Part shown: positions 42,931 to 51,753 of the stretch, piece by piece | Position numbering within the stretch: position 1 is the stretch's first letter | How the letters are laid out: every line of letters starts with the position of its first letter | Made by a program: the position numbers and the translations under genes | Assembly (NCBI RefSeq): GCF_006363815.1 | Contig: NZ_RRYT01000022.1 | Location: 1 to 64,000, forward strand | DNA length: 64,000 bases | Reading direction: 5' to 3' | Origin: Thermomonospora catenispora | GTDB taxonomy: Bacteria > Actinomycetota > Actinomycetes > Streptosporangiales > Streptosporangiaceae | Notes under the pieces: generated by a model | Seen by the model: the letters and a program-made list of their open reading frames with translations, nothing else | Told to the model about the DNA's origin: nothing | The model's database searches: none

Positions 42931-43163
42931 ACTCAGGCCGTCACCGTCGCGCCGCATGGGCACGGCCGCGGTCCCCGCGGCCGCACGGACCGGACTCGGG
43001 CCGCGTCGGCGGCGCGGGCTTCGAGCGCGTCGGCGAGGGCCTGTGGAGCCGATTCGCTCCCTGAGGCGTGCCCCCGCCGGGGTGCGCCGCGAGCAGTACG
43101 CGGGGGCGGGGAGAACGCCGGGCGAGGGGTGCGGTAGGACGGGACGACCAGGTGATATCGGCA

Positions 43164-43192
43164 TTGACTTATATAAGCAGCAGCTAATAATT
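43164..43192 (+). promoter_or_regulatory. Leaderless promoter with CTTATATAAG operator
   Basis: TTGACT at 43164-43169 and an AATAAT/ATAATT -10 element at about 43186-43192, spacer 16-17. Transcription would start at or within a base or two of the GTG at 43200, leaving no room for a ribosome site, so the mRNA is probably leaderless. The perfect palindrome CTTATATAAG (43168-43177) lies inside the promoter, where ArsR would block polymerase. Confidence 0.65.
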
Positions 43193-43199
43193 TGGGTTC

Positions 43200-43559
43200 G
43201 TGCATGCGTTCGATGTGCTGGGCGATCCAGTGCGCCGCCGGATCCTGGAGCTGCTGGCCGAAGGGGAGAAGACCTCCGGGGCGGTGTGCGCGGTGATCCG
43301 CGAGGAGTTCGGGATCTCGCAGCCCGCGGTGTCGCAGCACCTCAAAGTGCTGCGGGACAACGGGTTCGCCACCGTGCGCGCGGAGGGGACGCGGCGGCTG
43401 TACGCGGTCGACACCGGTCCGCTGCAGGACGTGGACGCATGGCTGGAGAAGTTCCGGCGGTTCTGGGCGCCGAAGCTGGACGCCCTGGAGACCGAGGTGG
43501 CCCGCGGACGCCGGGAACGCCGCCGGACGGCCGCCGACGAGACGGAGAACACCCCATGA
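43200..43559 (+). CDS. ArsR-family repressor
   Basis: 119 residues from GTG 43200. A winged helix: VLGDPVRRRILELLAEGEKTSG, then EEFGISQPAVSQHLKVLRDNGFATVRAEGTRRLYAV. No Cys pair in the recognition helix, so metal sensing of the classic type is unlikely. The ArsR-SRPBCC pairing is common for regulators of START/AHSA1-like proteins. The stop overlaps the next start (ATGA). Confidence 0.9.
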   Translation: MHAFDVLGDPVRRRILELLAEGEKTSGAVCAVIREEFGISQPAVSQHLKVLRDNGFATVRAEGTRRLYAVDTGPLQDVDAWLEKFRRFWAPKLDALETEVARGRRERRRTAADETENTP

Positions 43560-44203
43560 CCGATGTCACCGCACAGATCAACGCCGTCCGCCGCAGCGTC
43601 GGCACCCGCACCTTCGAGGCGGGTGAGGCCAGGGTCTGCACCATCAGCCGCGGCTATGCCACCACCGTCGAGGACCTGTGGGACGCCTGCACCAATCCCG
43701 AGCGGATCCCCCGCTGGTTCCTTCCGGTCAGCGGGGAGCTCAAGGTCGGCGGGCGCTACCAGCTCGAGGGCAACGCGGGCGGCGTGATCGAGCGTTGCGA
43801 CCCGCCCCACGGCTTCGTCGCCACCTGGGAGTACAACGGGCAGACGAGCTGGATCGAGGTGAAGCTGACCGCGGAGCCCGACGGCCGGGCGCGGCTGGAG
43901 CTGGCGCACATCGCGCGCGTCGAGGACCATGCGGAGTTCTGGGAGCGGTACGGTCCGGGCGCGACGGGGATCGGCTGGGAGCTGGCCCTGCTCGGGCTCT
44001 TCCAGCACCTCGACAGCGGCCGGCCCGTGGATCCGGAGGCCTTCCAGGCCTGGAACCTCTCGGAGGAGGGCATGCGCTTCATGGCGCTGAGCGGCGAGCA
44101 GTGGTGCCTGGCCGACATCGCCGCCGGTGCCGACGAGGCCGCCGCCCGGGCCGCGGCCGAACGGGTGCTGGCCTTCTACACCGGCCGGGAGCAGACCGAT
44201 TGA
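43556..44203 (+). CDS. SRPBCC/AHSA1-like domain protein
   Basis: 215 residues: TTVEDLWDACTNPERIPRWFLPVSGELKVGGRYQL is the AHSA1/CalC signature, followed by FVATWEYNGQTSWIEVKLT. It probably binds a hydrophobic ligand. The gene is translationally coupled to the ArsR gene and shares its leaderless promoter. It converges with serB, 12 bases away. Confidence 0.88.
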   Translation: MTDVTAQINAVRRSVGTRTFEAGEARVCTISRGYATTVEDLWDACTNPERIPRWFLPVSGELKVGGRYQLEGNAGGVIERCDPPHGFVATWEYNGQTSWIEVKLTAEPDGRARLELAHIARVEDHAEFWERYGPGATGIGWELALLGLFQHLDSGRPVDPEAFQAWNLSEEGMRFMALSGEQWCLADIAAGADEAAARAAAERVLAFYTGREQTD

Positions 44204-44215
44204 CGCGCCGAGGGC

Positions 44216-45436
44216 TCAGCCGGCCGTGGATTCGCTCGTCACGGCCGGATCCTCGGCGTCGGCGGCCTCGACCTCCTCCCGGGAGATCCCCAGCAGGAAC
44301 AGGATCGTGTCCAGATAGGGGACGTTCACCGCGGCGTCGGCGGCCTGGCGGACCACCGGCTTGGCGTTGTAGGCGATGCCGAGCCCGGCGACCTGCAGCA
44401 TGTCCAGGTCGTTGGCGCCGTCGCCGATCGCGACGGTCTGGCTGATCGGGATCTGGGCGCGCCGGGCGAACTCCTGCAGCGCCCGCGCCTTCCCGGCCCG
44501 GTCGATCACCTCGCCGACCACCCGCCCGGTCAGCTTGCCGTTCACGATCTCCAACGTGTTGGCGGCCGAGTAGTCGATCCCCAGCTCCTCCACCAGCCCG
44601 TCGGTGATCTGGGTGAACCCGCCGCTGACGATGGCGAACTTGTAGTCCAGCCGCTTGAGGGTGCGCACCAGGGTGCGGGCCCCGGAGGCGAGCCGGATCT
44701 TGCGGCGGACCTCGTCGATCGCCGAGGCGTCCAGCCCGGCCAGCAGCGCCACCCGTTCCCGCAGCGAGCCCTCGAAGTCCAGCTCGCCGCGCATGGCGGC
44801 CTCGGTGACCTTGGCGACCTCGGGCAGGCAGCCGGCCTGCTCGGCCAGCAGCTCGATGACCTCGCCCTGGATGAGGGTCGAGTCGACGTCCATCACGATC
44901 AGCCGCTTGGCCCGCCGGTACAGCCCCGATCGCTGCACCGCCACGTCCACCTGCTGCTGCGCGGCCTCGGCGGTCAGCTCCGCCCGCAGCGCCACCGGGT
45001 CGGCCCCCGACACCTGCAGCTCGATGCAGGTCACCGGGTAGGAGGCCAGCCGCTCGATGCGGTCGATGTTGGCCCCGCTCGCGGCGATCCGCCCGGCGAT
45101 CCCGGCCATCGCGCCCGGCCGCAGCGGGCTGCCGAGCACGGTGACGTGCAGCCGGCCGCGGCGACGCGGGGAGACCTTGCCCCGGCCGGTGGAGATCTCG
45201 ATGTCCATCTCGAGGTCGGCGGCCACCTCCTCGGCGGCCGACCACACCCGGCCGATGTCGGCGTCGTGCGGACACTGCAGCAGCACGCCCAGCACCAGCC
45301 GGCCGCGGATGACGACCTGCTCGACGTCGACGACGGTCACCGGGAAGGCGGCCAACGTGGCGAACAACCGAGACGTGACGCCCGGGCGATCGTGGCCGGT
45401 GAGCGTGAGGAGCAGCGTGCGTTGGGACCCGTCCAT
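44216..45436 (-). CDS. serB: Phosphoserine phosphatase SerB2-type
   Basis: 406 residues from ATG 45436 (mycobacterial SerB2 is about 409). Two N-terminal ACT domains (about 5-85 and 95-175) precede the HAD domain: motif I VMDVDSTLIQGE (nucleophile Asp), motif II SGGFTQITDGLV, motif III Lys in GKARAL, motif IV GDGANDLDML. It dephosphorylates O-phosphoserine in serine biosynthesis, with ACT domains allowing amino-acid feedback. Confidence 0.94.
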   Translation of the reverse strand: MDGSQRTLLLTLTGHDRPGVTSRLFATLAAFPVTVVDVEQVVIRGRLVLGVLLQCPHDADIGRVWSAAEEVAADLEMDIEISTGRGKVSPRRRGRLHVTVLGSPLRPGAMAGIAGRIAASGANIDRIERLASYPVTCIELQVSGADPVALRAELTAEAAQQQVDVAVQRSGLYRRAKRLIVMDVDSTLIQGEVIELLAEQAGCLPEVAKVTEAAMRGELDFEGSLRERVALLAGLDASAIDEVRRKIRLASGARTLVRTLKRLDYKFAIVSGGFTQITDGLVEELGIDYSAANTLEIVNGKLTGRVVGEVIDRAGKARALQEFARRAQIPISQTVAIGDGANDLDMLQVAGLGIAYNAKPVVRQAADAAVNVPYLDTILFLLGISREEVEAADAEDPAVTSESTAG

Positions 45437-45669
45437 GCTGCTGACTACGCTACCGGTCGGCTCGTGCCGCGCCGCGCGGAGGGTCGAGCGGCGCGGGCCC
45501 CTTCCCCGGCGTCCGCGCCCGGCGGCCCCGTTCCGCGCGACGGCCTTCGTCCACAGGTCATCCGGGGGCGGGCCGGGGTCCCGGCGGGGACGATGCCGCC
45601 CGATCGCCGCCCGATCGCCGCGGCGGCCCCCGGCGGGCCCACCGGATGTGACGTTCGACACGTCCGTCG

Positions 45670-47037
45670 TCAGGACTTCACCCGACGGGCGGCGAGGACC
45701 GCGCCCGCCGCGATGCCGATGAGCAGCACCGCGCCGACCCGCAGGCCGATCTCCAGCCGGTCGGCGCCGAACGCGGTGGCCAGCGCGCCCGCCGCGCCGA
45801 TCGCCAGCGACGACCCGAGCGTGTCGCTGAGCTGCAGCGCCGAGGAGTTGGCCCCCTGCTCCTGCGGAGCCGACTGGTTGAGCACCACGACGTTGAGGCT
45901 GCTCAGCGCCATCCCCATGCCGAGCCCGCCGACGATCCAGGCGGGCGCCGCCCACCAGCCGCCCACCTGGATCGCCACGGCCGCCGAGACCACCCCGGCG
46001 GCCACGAACACCGCCCCGGTCTGCACGAAGAACGTCCGCGGGCGCTTCGAGCGCCCCTGGTACTGCGAGGCCGCCGACCAGCCGAGCGACGCCAGCGTCA
46101 GCACCAGCCCCGCCTGGCTGGGGGTGAAGTCGTGCAGCGAGGTCAGCGCCAGCGGGATGAACGCGTCCGTCCCGAAGAACGCCCCCGCCAGCAGCCCGCG
46201 CAGCACCACCGCGGTCGGCACGCCGCGCCGCAGCCGCAGCGCCCCGGCGGGCAGCAGCTTCGGCAGCCCCCAGCCCAGCCCGGCCAGCCCCGCGATCGCC
46301 GCGGGCACCGACGGCCACGCCAGATCGTCGACGGCGTACAGCACCGCCGCCGCGGCGACCGCCGTGACGAGCGCGGGGATCACGCGCCGCGGCGGCGGGT
46401 CCTGGTCCGACTCCGGCGCGCCCATCCCGCGCAGCGCCGGGACGAGCATCAGCGCCGCCGGGACGACCAGCGGGATCAGCCCCAGGAACACCCACCGCCA
46501 GTGCGCGTGCTCGGCGATGAGGCCCCCGGCGGCGGGCCCCACCAGCGACGGCAGCACCCAGGCGGTCGCGGTCGCCGCGAACACCCGGGGCCGCAGCGCC
46601 TCCGGATACACCCGCGCGATCACCACGTACAGCGCGACCATCGCCAGGCCGACGCCGACGCCCTGCACGGTCCGGCCGATCACCAGCACCCACATCGCCG
46701 GCGCGCCGCCGGCGACCAGCAGGCCGGCGACGAACACCCCCAGCCCGCTCAGCAGCGGCCTGCCCGGGCCCGCGCGGTCGACCCAGCCGCCCCCCAGCAC
46801 GGTGGCCACCATGCTGGCGATGAGCATCGCGCTGAAGCTCCAGCCGTACAGCGTCAGCCCGTCCAGATCACGGGCCACCACCGGCATCACCGTGCCGATC
46901 GCCATGGCCTCGAACGCCAGCAGCGTGACCGTCAGCACGATGCCGATGGTCGGCAGCCGGTAGCGGCCGGTCAGCAGGCCCGCCCGGGGCGTGGCCGCCT
47001 CGGCCTTCACAAGGTCCGTCTTGGATTTCTTTGTCAT
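45670..47037 (-). CDS. MFS multidrug exporter
   Basis: 455 residues from ATG 47037 (AGGGGG upstream). About 12-14 membrane helices; GRTVQGVGVGLAMVALYVVIARVYP is an MFS drug-transporter motif-C-like region and WVDRAGPGRPLLSGL the loop 2-3 motif. The N-terminus MTKKSKTDLVKAE is cytoplasmic. No adjacent regulator is recognisable. It diverges from the PP2C gene across 711 bases. Confidence 0.88.
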   Translation of the reverse strand: MTKKSKTDLVKAEAATPRAGLLTGRYRLPTIGIVLTVTLLAFEAMAIGTVMPVVARDLDGLTLYGWSFSAMLIASMVATVLGGGWVDRAGPGRPLLSGLGVFVAGLLVAGGAPAMWVLVIGRTVQGVGVGLAMVALYVVIARVYPEALRPRVFAATATAWVLPSLVGPAAGGLIAEHAHWRWVFLGLIPLVVPAALMLVPALRGMGAPESDQDPPPRRVIPALVTAVAAAAVLYAVDDLAWPSVPAAIAGLAGLGWGLPKLLPAGALRLRRGVPTAVVLRGLLAGAFFGTDAFIPLALTSLHDFTPSQAGLVLTLASLGWSAASQYQGRSKRPRTFFVQTGAVFVAAGVVSAAVAIQVGGWWAAPAWIVGGLGMGMALSSLNVVVLNQSAPQEQGANSSALQLSDTLGSSLAIGAAGALATAFGADRLEIGLRVGAVLLIGIAAGAVLAARRVKS

Positions 47038-47748
47038 GCGCCCCCTGCGGTCCCGGCCTCGCCGACGAGACCGCCTCGGTGAGGATAAGCGCAGTCCGGC
47101 CCGTCGCGTGCACGGGGCTCGCACGGGGGAGGGCGCCCCCGGCGGCCGCGGTCCGCTCCTTCGCGCCCGCGCTCGGGCGCGCCGGCTCGCGTCTGCTCCC
47201 GCGGCGCGGTCCGCTCCCGGTCCCAGAGAGCGGGATCCGGGGCGAGGGTCGGGGACGAGAGAGCCGCTTCGGGAGGGTGCGGGCCGCCCGCCCGCTCCGC
47301 CGACGCCCCGGAGGACGATCCCGGGGCGCTCCCGGCGAGGCGTCCGGCGTGAAGATCGACGAGAGCGGTATAACGCCCCGGTGGGACGCGTGGGTGACCG
47401 ATCCCAGACGGCAGAATGACCAGGTGGTTACCCGGCCCGTCCGGCAGACTGATTCGGCAGGGCCATGACAGAGAGTACGGTCGGCAACGTGGGCACTGAG
47501 CGGAGGCTTCGCCGGGAGCCGGGTGCGGGGACGCGCGCGGTCCCGCCGGTGCGTCCGCGGGCGCTCGCCGGGCCGTGGCTCTCGGCGGCGGGCGGCGGCC
47601 GGTCCTCCCGGGCCGGACCACGGCACGCGACCCGGTGTGCATCCCGGGCCGAAGATGCACGATCGCGCTTCGACGGCTTTATGCCATCCGCCCCGGTCGG
47701 ACCGGCGGCTGAACGAACTCCAATGTCCAGATCGTCATCGAAATCGGT
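47038..47748. other. 711-base gap, MFS exporter to PP2C gene, no gene seen
   Basis: Short GC-rich open frames on both strands are Arg/Pro-rich and unconvincing. The last 300 bases contain the promoter of the PP2C gene in slightly AT-richer DNA. No RNA structure is apparent. Confidence 0.45.
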
Positions 47749-48522
47749 ATGAACGTAACAATCAAGTATGCGGCAGGCTCCGACATAGGCTGTGTCCGGG
47801 AGAACAATGAGGACTCGGCCTATGCCGGGTCTCGGCTCATCGCGGTCGCCGACGGGATGGGCGGTTATGCGGGCGGTGAGGTGGCCAGTTCCACCGTCAT
47901 CGGGTCGCTGCGCTCCCTCGACGTCGACGTTCCCGTTGACGATCTGGAGAACGCGCTCGCCCGGGCCGTGGCCGAGGCCAACGAGAAATTGCGCATCGCC
48001 CGGGAAGAACGTCCCGACCTCAGCAGAATGGGCACCACGTTGACCGCGATGTTGTGGTCGGGAAGGCACATCGCGTTGGCCCATATCGGCGATTCCCGCG
48101 GTTATATGCTGCGCAACGGCGAGCTTTTCCAGATCACTCAGGACCACACGATGGAGCGGCTGCTCAATCCGCAGGCGGGACCGGACGAGCAGAGCGAGCA
48201 CTCCCGGCTGTCGCACGTGCTGTACCGGGTGCTGGACGGGCGCGAGGACCGCGACCCCGACCTGCGCCGCCGTGAGGCGCTGCTGGGCGACCGGTACCTG
48301 CTGTGCTCCGACGGGCTGTCCGGCGTCGTGGACGCGCAGACGATCTATGAGGTGCTGTCGGAGGAGGCCGAGCCCGCCGACGCGATCCGCCGGCTCATCC
48401 AGCTGGCCCGGGACGGCGGCGGCCCCGACAACATCACGTGCGTGATCGCCGACGTGGTGGAGGGCGAGCCCGGCTCCGTCATGAGCGAACCCCAGATCGT
48501 GGGGGCCGCCGGGCGGCTCTGA
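47749..48522 (+). CDS. PP2C-family Ser/Thr phosphatase
   Basis: 257 residues. Metal ligands and motifs in order: GCVRENNEDSA, AVADGMGGYAGGEVAS, RMGTTLTAM, HIGDSRGYMLRNGELFQITQDHT, LLCSDGLSGVV, GGPDNITCV. A compact soluble PPM phosphatase like PstP without a membrane anchor, so it probably acts on cytoplasmic phosphoproteins. No kinase is adjacent. Confidence 0.93.
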   Translation: MNVTIKYAAGSDIGCVRENNEDSAYAGSRLIAVADGMGGYAGGEVASSTVIGSLRSLDVDVPVDDLENALARAVAEANEKLRIAREERPDLSRMGTTLTAMLWSGRHIALAHIGDSRGYMLRNGELFQITQDHTMERLLNPQAGPDEQSEHSRLSHVLYRVLDGREDRDPDLRRREALLGDRYLLCSDGLSGVVDAQTIYEVLSEEAEPADAIRRLIQLARDGGGPDNITCVIADVVEGEPGSVMSEPQIVGAAGRL

Positions 48523-48676
48523 TCGCCCTTTCGGCAACCTTCCCCTGCCCCGCAGGAGACCTTGGACACAGATCAGATTACGGTCTGGTCGCGGATGCCC
48601 GATTTGACTTGACCCGGCCTGGGGATCACCGGGTATACGGGTCATCTGGACATTGCCATCGGGGGCGGAGGATTCC

Positions 48677-49123
48677 ATGGCGGGGGCGGTGGACACGACG
48701 ACCGAGGCGCCGCGAGGCGTCGTCGGCATTGTCGTCGACCGCGTGCTCACCGCTGCGCGGCACGGCGTTCAAGGCGTCGCGTTGCGGGCCGGGGCGATGG
48801 CGTTGGCCGCCGTCGCCGTGGCCTGGGTCCACCGAGTGGGCGGTCCCGGCGTGCCGTGTCCGATGCGGACGCTCACCGGGATCCCGTGTCCGCTGTGTGG
48901 CGGGACGACCGTGTTCATCGAGCTTGGATCGGGGCACCCGATCCGCGCCGTGGCCGCCAACCCGCTCGTGGTAGCGGCCGCGGTGGCGCTGGCCGTGGCC
49001 CCCCTGGGGGCCGGGCGCCGATGGTGGTCGATGCGGCCCGCGAGTCGCGCCGCGATCCTCGGCACCGCTCTGGCGGCCTCCGAACTGTGGCAGCTCGCCC
49101 GGTTCGATCTGTTGCGCATGTGA
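48677..49123 (+). CDS. DUF2752 membrane protein
   Basis: 148 residues from ATG 48677, GGAGG upstream. CPMRTLTGIPCPLCGGTT is the DUF2752 signature, with Cys residues that may form a metal or disulfide site; two to three hydrophobic segments (about 35-52, 91-110 and 122-140). Function unknown. Followed after 110 bases by the RDD gene, probably in the same direction of transcription. Confidence 0.85.
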   Translation: MAGAVDTTTEAPRGVVGIVVDRVLTAARHGVQGVALRAGAMALAAVAVAWVHRVGGPGVPCPMRTLTGIPCPLCGGTTVFIELGSGHPIRAVAANPLVVAAAVALAVAPLGAGRRWWSMRPASRAAILGTALAASELWQLARFDLLRM

Positions 49124-49233
49124 ACGCAGGACCGCAAGGCGGGCGCATGGTCTCGTACCGAGCGTCATGGAGCCCGGCGGGTCTGGCGTACGTCAGACGA
49201 CCACGAGGAACCATCACTTAATAAGGAGTAAGC

Positions 49234-49863
49234 GTGGGCAACCCCTATGACCCGTACGGCCAGCAGCAGCCGGGGTACGGACAGCAGCCCGGGTACGGCC
49301 AGCCCGGCTATGGTCAGCCCGGCTATGGTCAGCCCGGCTACGGTCAGCCTGTTCCTCCCCAGCCGGCGTACGGCCAGCCGGCCGAGATCCACCACCACCA
49401 CTACGGCCCCGCCCACGGGCCTTTGGCCGAGTGGGGCTCGCGGGTGGCCGCGTCCATCATCGACGGCCTGATCATCGGCGTGCCGGGGGGCGTGCTGTAC
49501 GTCATCGGCGTCATCTGCCTCGGCGCCGGTGCCCCCGGCCCCTACGACAACGGAAACGGCGGTCTGGTCGGGCTCGGGGTCCTGTTCTTCCTGCTGGCGG
49601 CCGTCGTGGAGCTGGCCGGCGCCCTGTGGATGATCTACCAGGAGGGCACCACCGGCCAGACCATCGGCAAGCGGCAGATGGGCATCAGGCTCGTCGGCGA
49701 GCACTCCGGCCAGCCGATCGGATTCCTCTCGGCGTTCGTCCGTCGGCTCGCGCACTTCCTGGACAGCCTCGCCTGCTCCATCGGCTACCTGTGGCCGCTG
49801 TTCGACGACAAGAAGCAGACCTTCGCCGACAAGGTGATGAGCACCCTGGTCGTCCGCACCTGA
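49234..49863 (+). CDS. RDD-family membrane protein with GYGQP repeats
   Basis: 209 residues from GTG 49234, with AAGGAG upstream. The first 55 residues are low-complexity (several copies of GYGQPGYGQP), then an HHHH run. The RDD domain contains WGSRVAASIIDGLIIGVPGG, TTGQTIGKRQMGIRLV and ADKVMSTLVV, with about three membrane helices. Function of RDD domains is uncertain (some transport or stress links). The Tyr/Gln-rich cytoplasmic tail resembles those on actinobacterial protein-interaction membrane proteins. Confidence 0.88.
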   Translation: MGNPYDPYGQQQPGYGQQPGYGQPGYGQPGYGQPGYGQPVPPQPAYGQPAEIHHHHYGPAHGPLAEWGSRVAASIIDGLIIGVPGGVLYVIGVICLGAGAPGPYDNGNGGLVGLGVLFFLLAAVVELAGALWMIYQEGTTGQTIGKRQMGIRLVGEHSGQPIGFLSAFVRRLAHFLDSLACSIGYLWPLFDDKKQTFADKVMSTLVVRT

Positions 49864-49884
49864 CGCTTCGCTTCGGCGGCTTCG

Positions 49885-49916
49885 CACAGGGCGTCCCGGC
49901 GGCGGGGCGCCCTGTG
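49885..49916 (+). terminator. Terminator between the RDD gene and a convergent gene
   Basis: CACAGGGCG (49885-49893) pairs with CGCCCTGTG (49908-49916), extended inside by CCC/GGG across one mismatch. Confidence 0.7.
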
Positions 49917-49930
49917 GCGTTCCGGGGCGG

Positions 49931-50710
49931 TCAGCCGACCGGGTCGAAGGCGCTGTTGCAGGCGGCGACCCGGGCCCGGCGCACCGCGCGGTCCAGCACC
50001 CGCAGGGCCTCCTCCCGGCGGCTCATCTGGGCGGCGGTCAGCCCCTGCCCCTCCAGCCGGCGGGCCAGGTCGACCACCACGGCCAGCCGCCCGGCCAGCG
50101 CCGCCACCCGGTGGGCGCGCGGCGGATAGCCGGGGGCCAGGGTGGCGCAGCGTTCGGGATCGCGCAGATCGGCCAGCGCGTCGGCGATCTGCGGCGGGAC
50201 CCCGGCGGCGCCGTCCACGGTCAGCAGCGTCTCGGTGACCTCGCGCATCGCCATGGCGAGCTGCCGGTCGGCCTCGGGCAGCGAGGGGACGTCCGCGATC
50301 CCCGGCCGGGACCGGTAGCACCGCCAGCGGATCCCCACATACGACGAGCCGCGCCGGTCTTCGGCGGGCACCAGCCCGAGGGGCCCGTCCGGCAGCCCCA
50401 CCAGGACCGCCTCCCCGGCGTCCAGGGCGGCGGCGTTCAGCTCCGGCGGCCCGGTCAGCCCCAGCGGATCGCCGGGGGCGGGCAGCGCCAGCCGCAGCGT
50501 CCGCATTCCGGCCACTCGCAACGCCGCCAGGGCGCGCCGCAGCGGCATGTCCGCGGGGTCGTCCGGCAGCCCGCCCACCACCTGGGGGCAGGCGGCCCGC
50601 TCGACGGCGTCGACGGCCTCGTCCAGCCCGACATGGCCGCCCAGCCAGGCGTTCCCCCAGGCGACCAGGGCCGCCGCCGTGTCCCGGCGGGGAGGGAGCG
50701 CCTCTGACAT
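49931..50710 (-). CDS. Actinobacterial hypothetical protein
   Basis: 259 residues from ATG 50710. No recognised motif. Mixed alpha/beta composition with ARRDTAAALVAWGNAWLGGHVGLDEAV near the start, RGSSYVGIRWRCYRSRPGIAD in the middle and LARRLEGQGLTAAQMSRREEALRVLDRAV at the end. High GC third positions support coding. It converges with the RDD gene; its promoter region contains a 17-bp tandem direct repeat. Confidence 0.65.
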   Translation of the reverse strand: MSEALPPRRDTAAALVAWGNAWLGGHVGLDEAVDAVERAACPQVVGGLPDDPADMPLRRALAALRVAGMRTLRLALPAPGDPLGLTGPPELNAAALDAGEAVLVGLPDGPLGLVPAEDRRGSSYVGIRWRCYRSRPGIADVPSLPEADRQLAMAMREVTETLLTVDGAAGVPPQIADALADLRDPERCATLAPGYPPRAHRVAALAGRLAVVVDLARRLEGQGLTAAQMSRREEALRVLDRAVRRARVAACNSAFDPVG

Positions 50711-50719
50711 GGGGACCAC

Positions 50720-50753
50720 CTTCGAACGTTTGCCGTCTTCGAACGTTTGCCGT
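50720..50753. repeat. 17-bp tandem direct repeat in a divergent promoter
   Basis: CTTCGAACGTTTGCCGT occurs twice back to back (50720-50736, 50737-50753). Each copy contains TTCGAA and AACGTT palindromes. It lies between the hypothetical gene (minus) and the ABC ATPase (plus). Confidence 0.75.
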
Positions 50754-50952
50754 GCTCGACGTCATGCCCGACGTCCCTGCCATGGTGGGCGCCGCTTCGG
50801 TGCGGTGTCCACTCAGCGCACCGAAGCGGCGGGGCCCGTCCCGGACACCGGTGCAGGGATGCGCGCACGACGACCGAAGATGGCATAGGTTCGTGCTGCG
50901 AGGATCGATCCCGGCAGGTCCGGGCAGCGTTGGACAAAAGGAACGAATACGG

Positions 50953-51741
50953 ATGAGCGGCGAGGTACTGCAGCTCCGCGGCGTCGGAGTGAGGCGCGAC
51001 CAGGCCATGCTGCTGCACGACGTCGACTGGACGGTGCATGAGAGCGAGCGGTGGGTCGTCATCGGTCCCAACGGGGCGGGCAAGACCACGCTGCTGCAGA
51101 TCGCGGCGACCCTGCTGTTCCCGACCGTGGGCACCGTCGACGTGCTGGGCGAACGGCTCGGCCGCACCGACGTGTTCGAGCTGCGGCCGCGGATCGGCTT
51201 CGCCAGCGTCGCGGTCGCCGAGCGGGTGCCCCGCAACGAGAAGGTCATCGATCTGGTGCTGACCGCCTCGTACGCGATCCTGGGGCGGTCCCGGGAGGAG
51301 TACGACTCCACCGACGTGACCCGCGCGGTGGAGCTGCTGGAGGCCCTGGGCTGCGCCGACCTGGTGGGCCGCACGTTCTCCACGCTGTCGGAGGGCGAGC
51401 GCAAGCGGGTGCAGATCGCCCGCGCCCTGATGCCCGACCCCGAGCTGCTGCTGCTGGACGAGCCGGCCGCCGGCCTGGACCTCGGCGCCCGCGAGGACCT
51501 GGTCGCCCGGCTGGGGACGCTGGCGAACGACCCGACCGCCCCCACCATGGTGATGGTCACCCACCATGTGGAGGAGATCCCCGACGGCTTCACCCACGCC
51601 CTGCTGCTGCGCCGCGGCTCCGTCGTCGCCCAGGGCAAGGTGGAGGAGGTCGTCACCGACGAGCACCTCACCGCGTGCTTCGGCCTCCCGCTGCGGGTGG
51701 AGCGGCAGGGCGGCCGTTGGTACGCCCGGGCGCGGGGCTGA
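50953..51741 (+). CDS. Lone ABC transporter ATPase
   Basis: 262 residues from ATG 50953. Walker A GPNGAGKTTL, signature LSEGERKRVQIARAL, Walker B LLLLDEPAAGLD, switch His in VTHHVEEI. No permease or binding protein is next to it; the gene downstream converges after 12 bases. Similar solitary ATPases of the ModF/YlmA type are known in actinobacteria. It could serve a distant permease. Confidence 0.88.
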   Translation: MSGEVLQLRGVGVRRDQAMLLHDVDWTVHESERWVVIGPNGAGKTTLLQIAATLLFPTVGTVDVLGERLGRTDVFELRPRIGFASVAVAERVPRNEKVIDLVLTASYAILGRSREEYDSTDVTRAVELLEALGCADLVGRTFSTLSEGERKRVQIARALMPDPELLLLDEPAAGLDLGAREDLVARLGTLANDPTAPTMVMVTHHVEEIPDGFTHALLLRRGSVVAQGKVEEVVTDEHLTACFGLPLRVERQGGRWYARARG

Positions 51742-51753
51742 GGGCCCGCGCGC

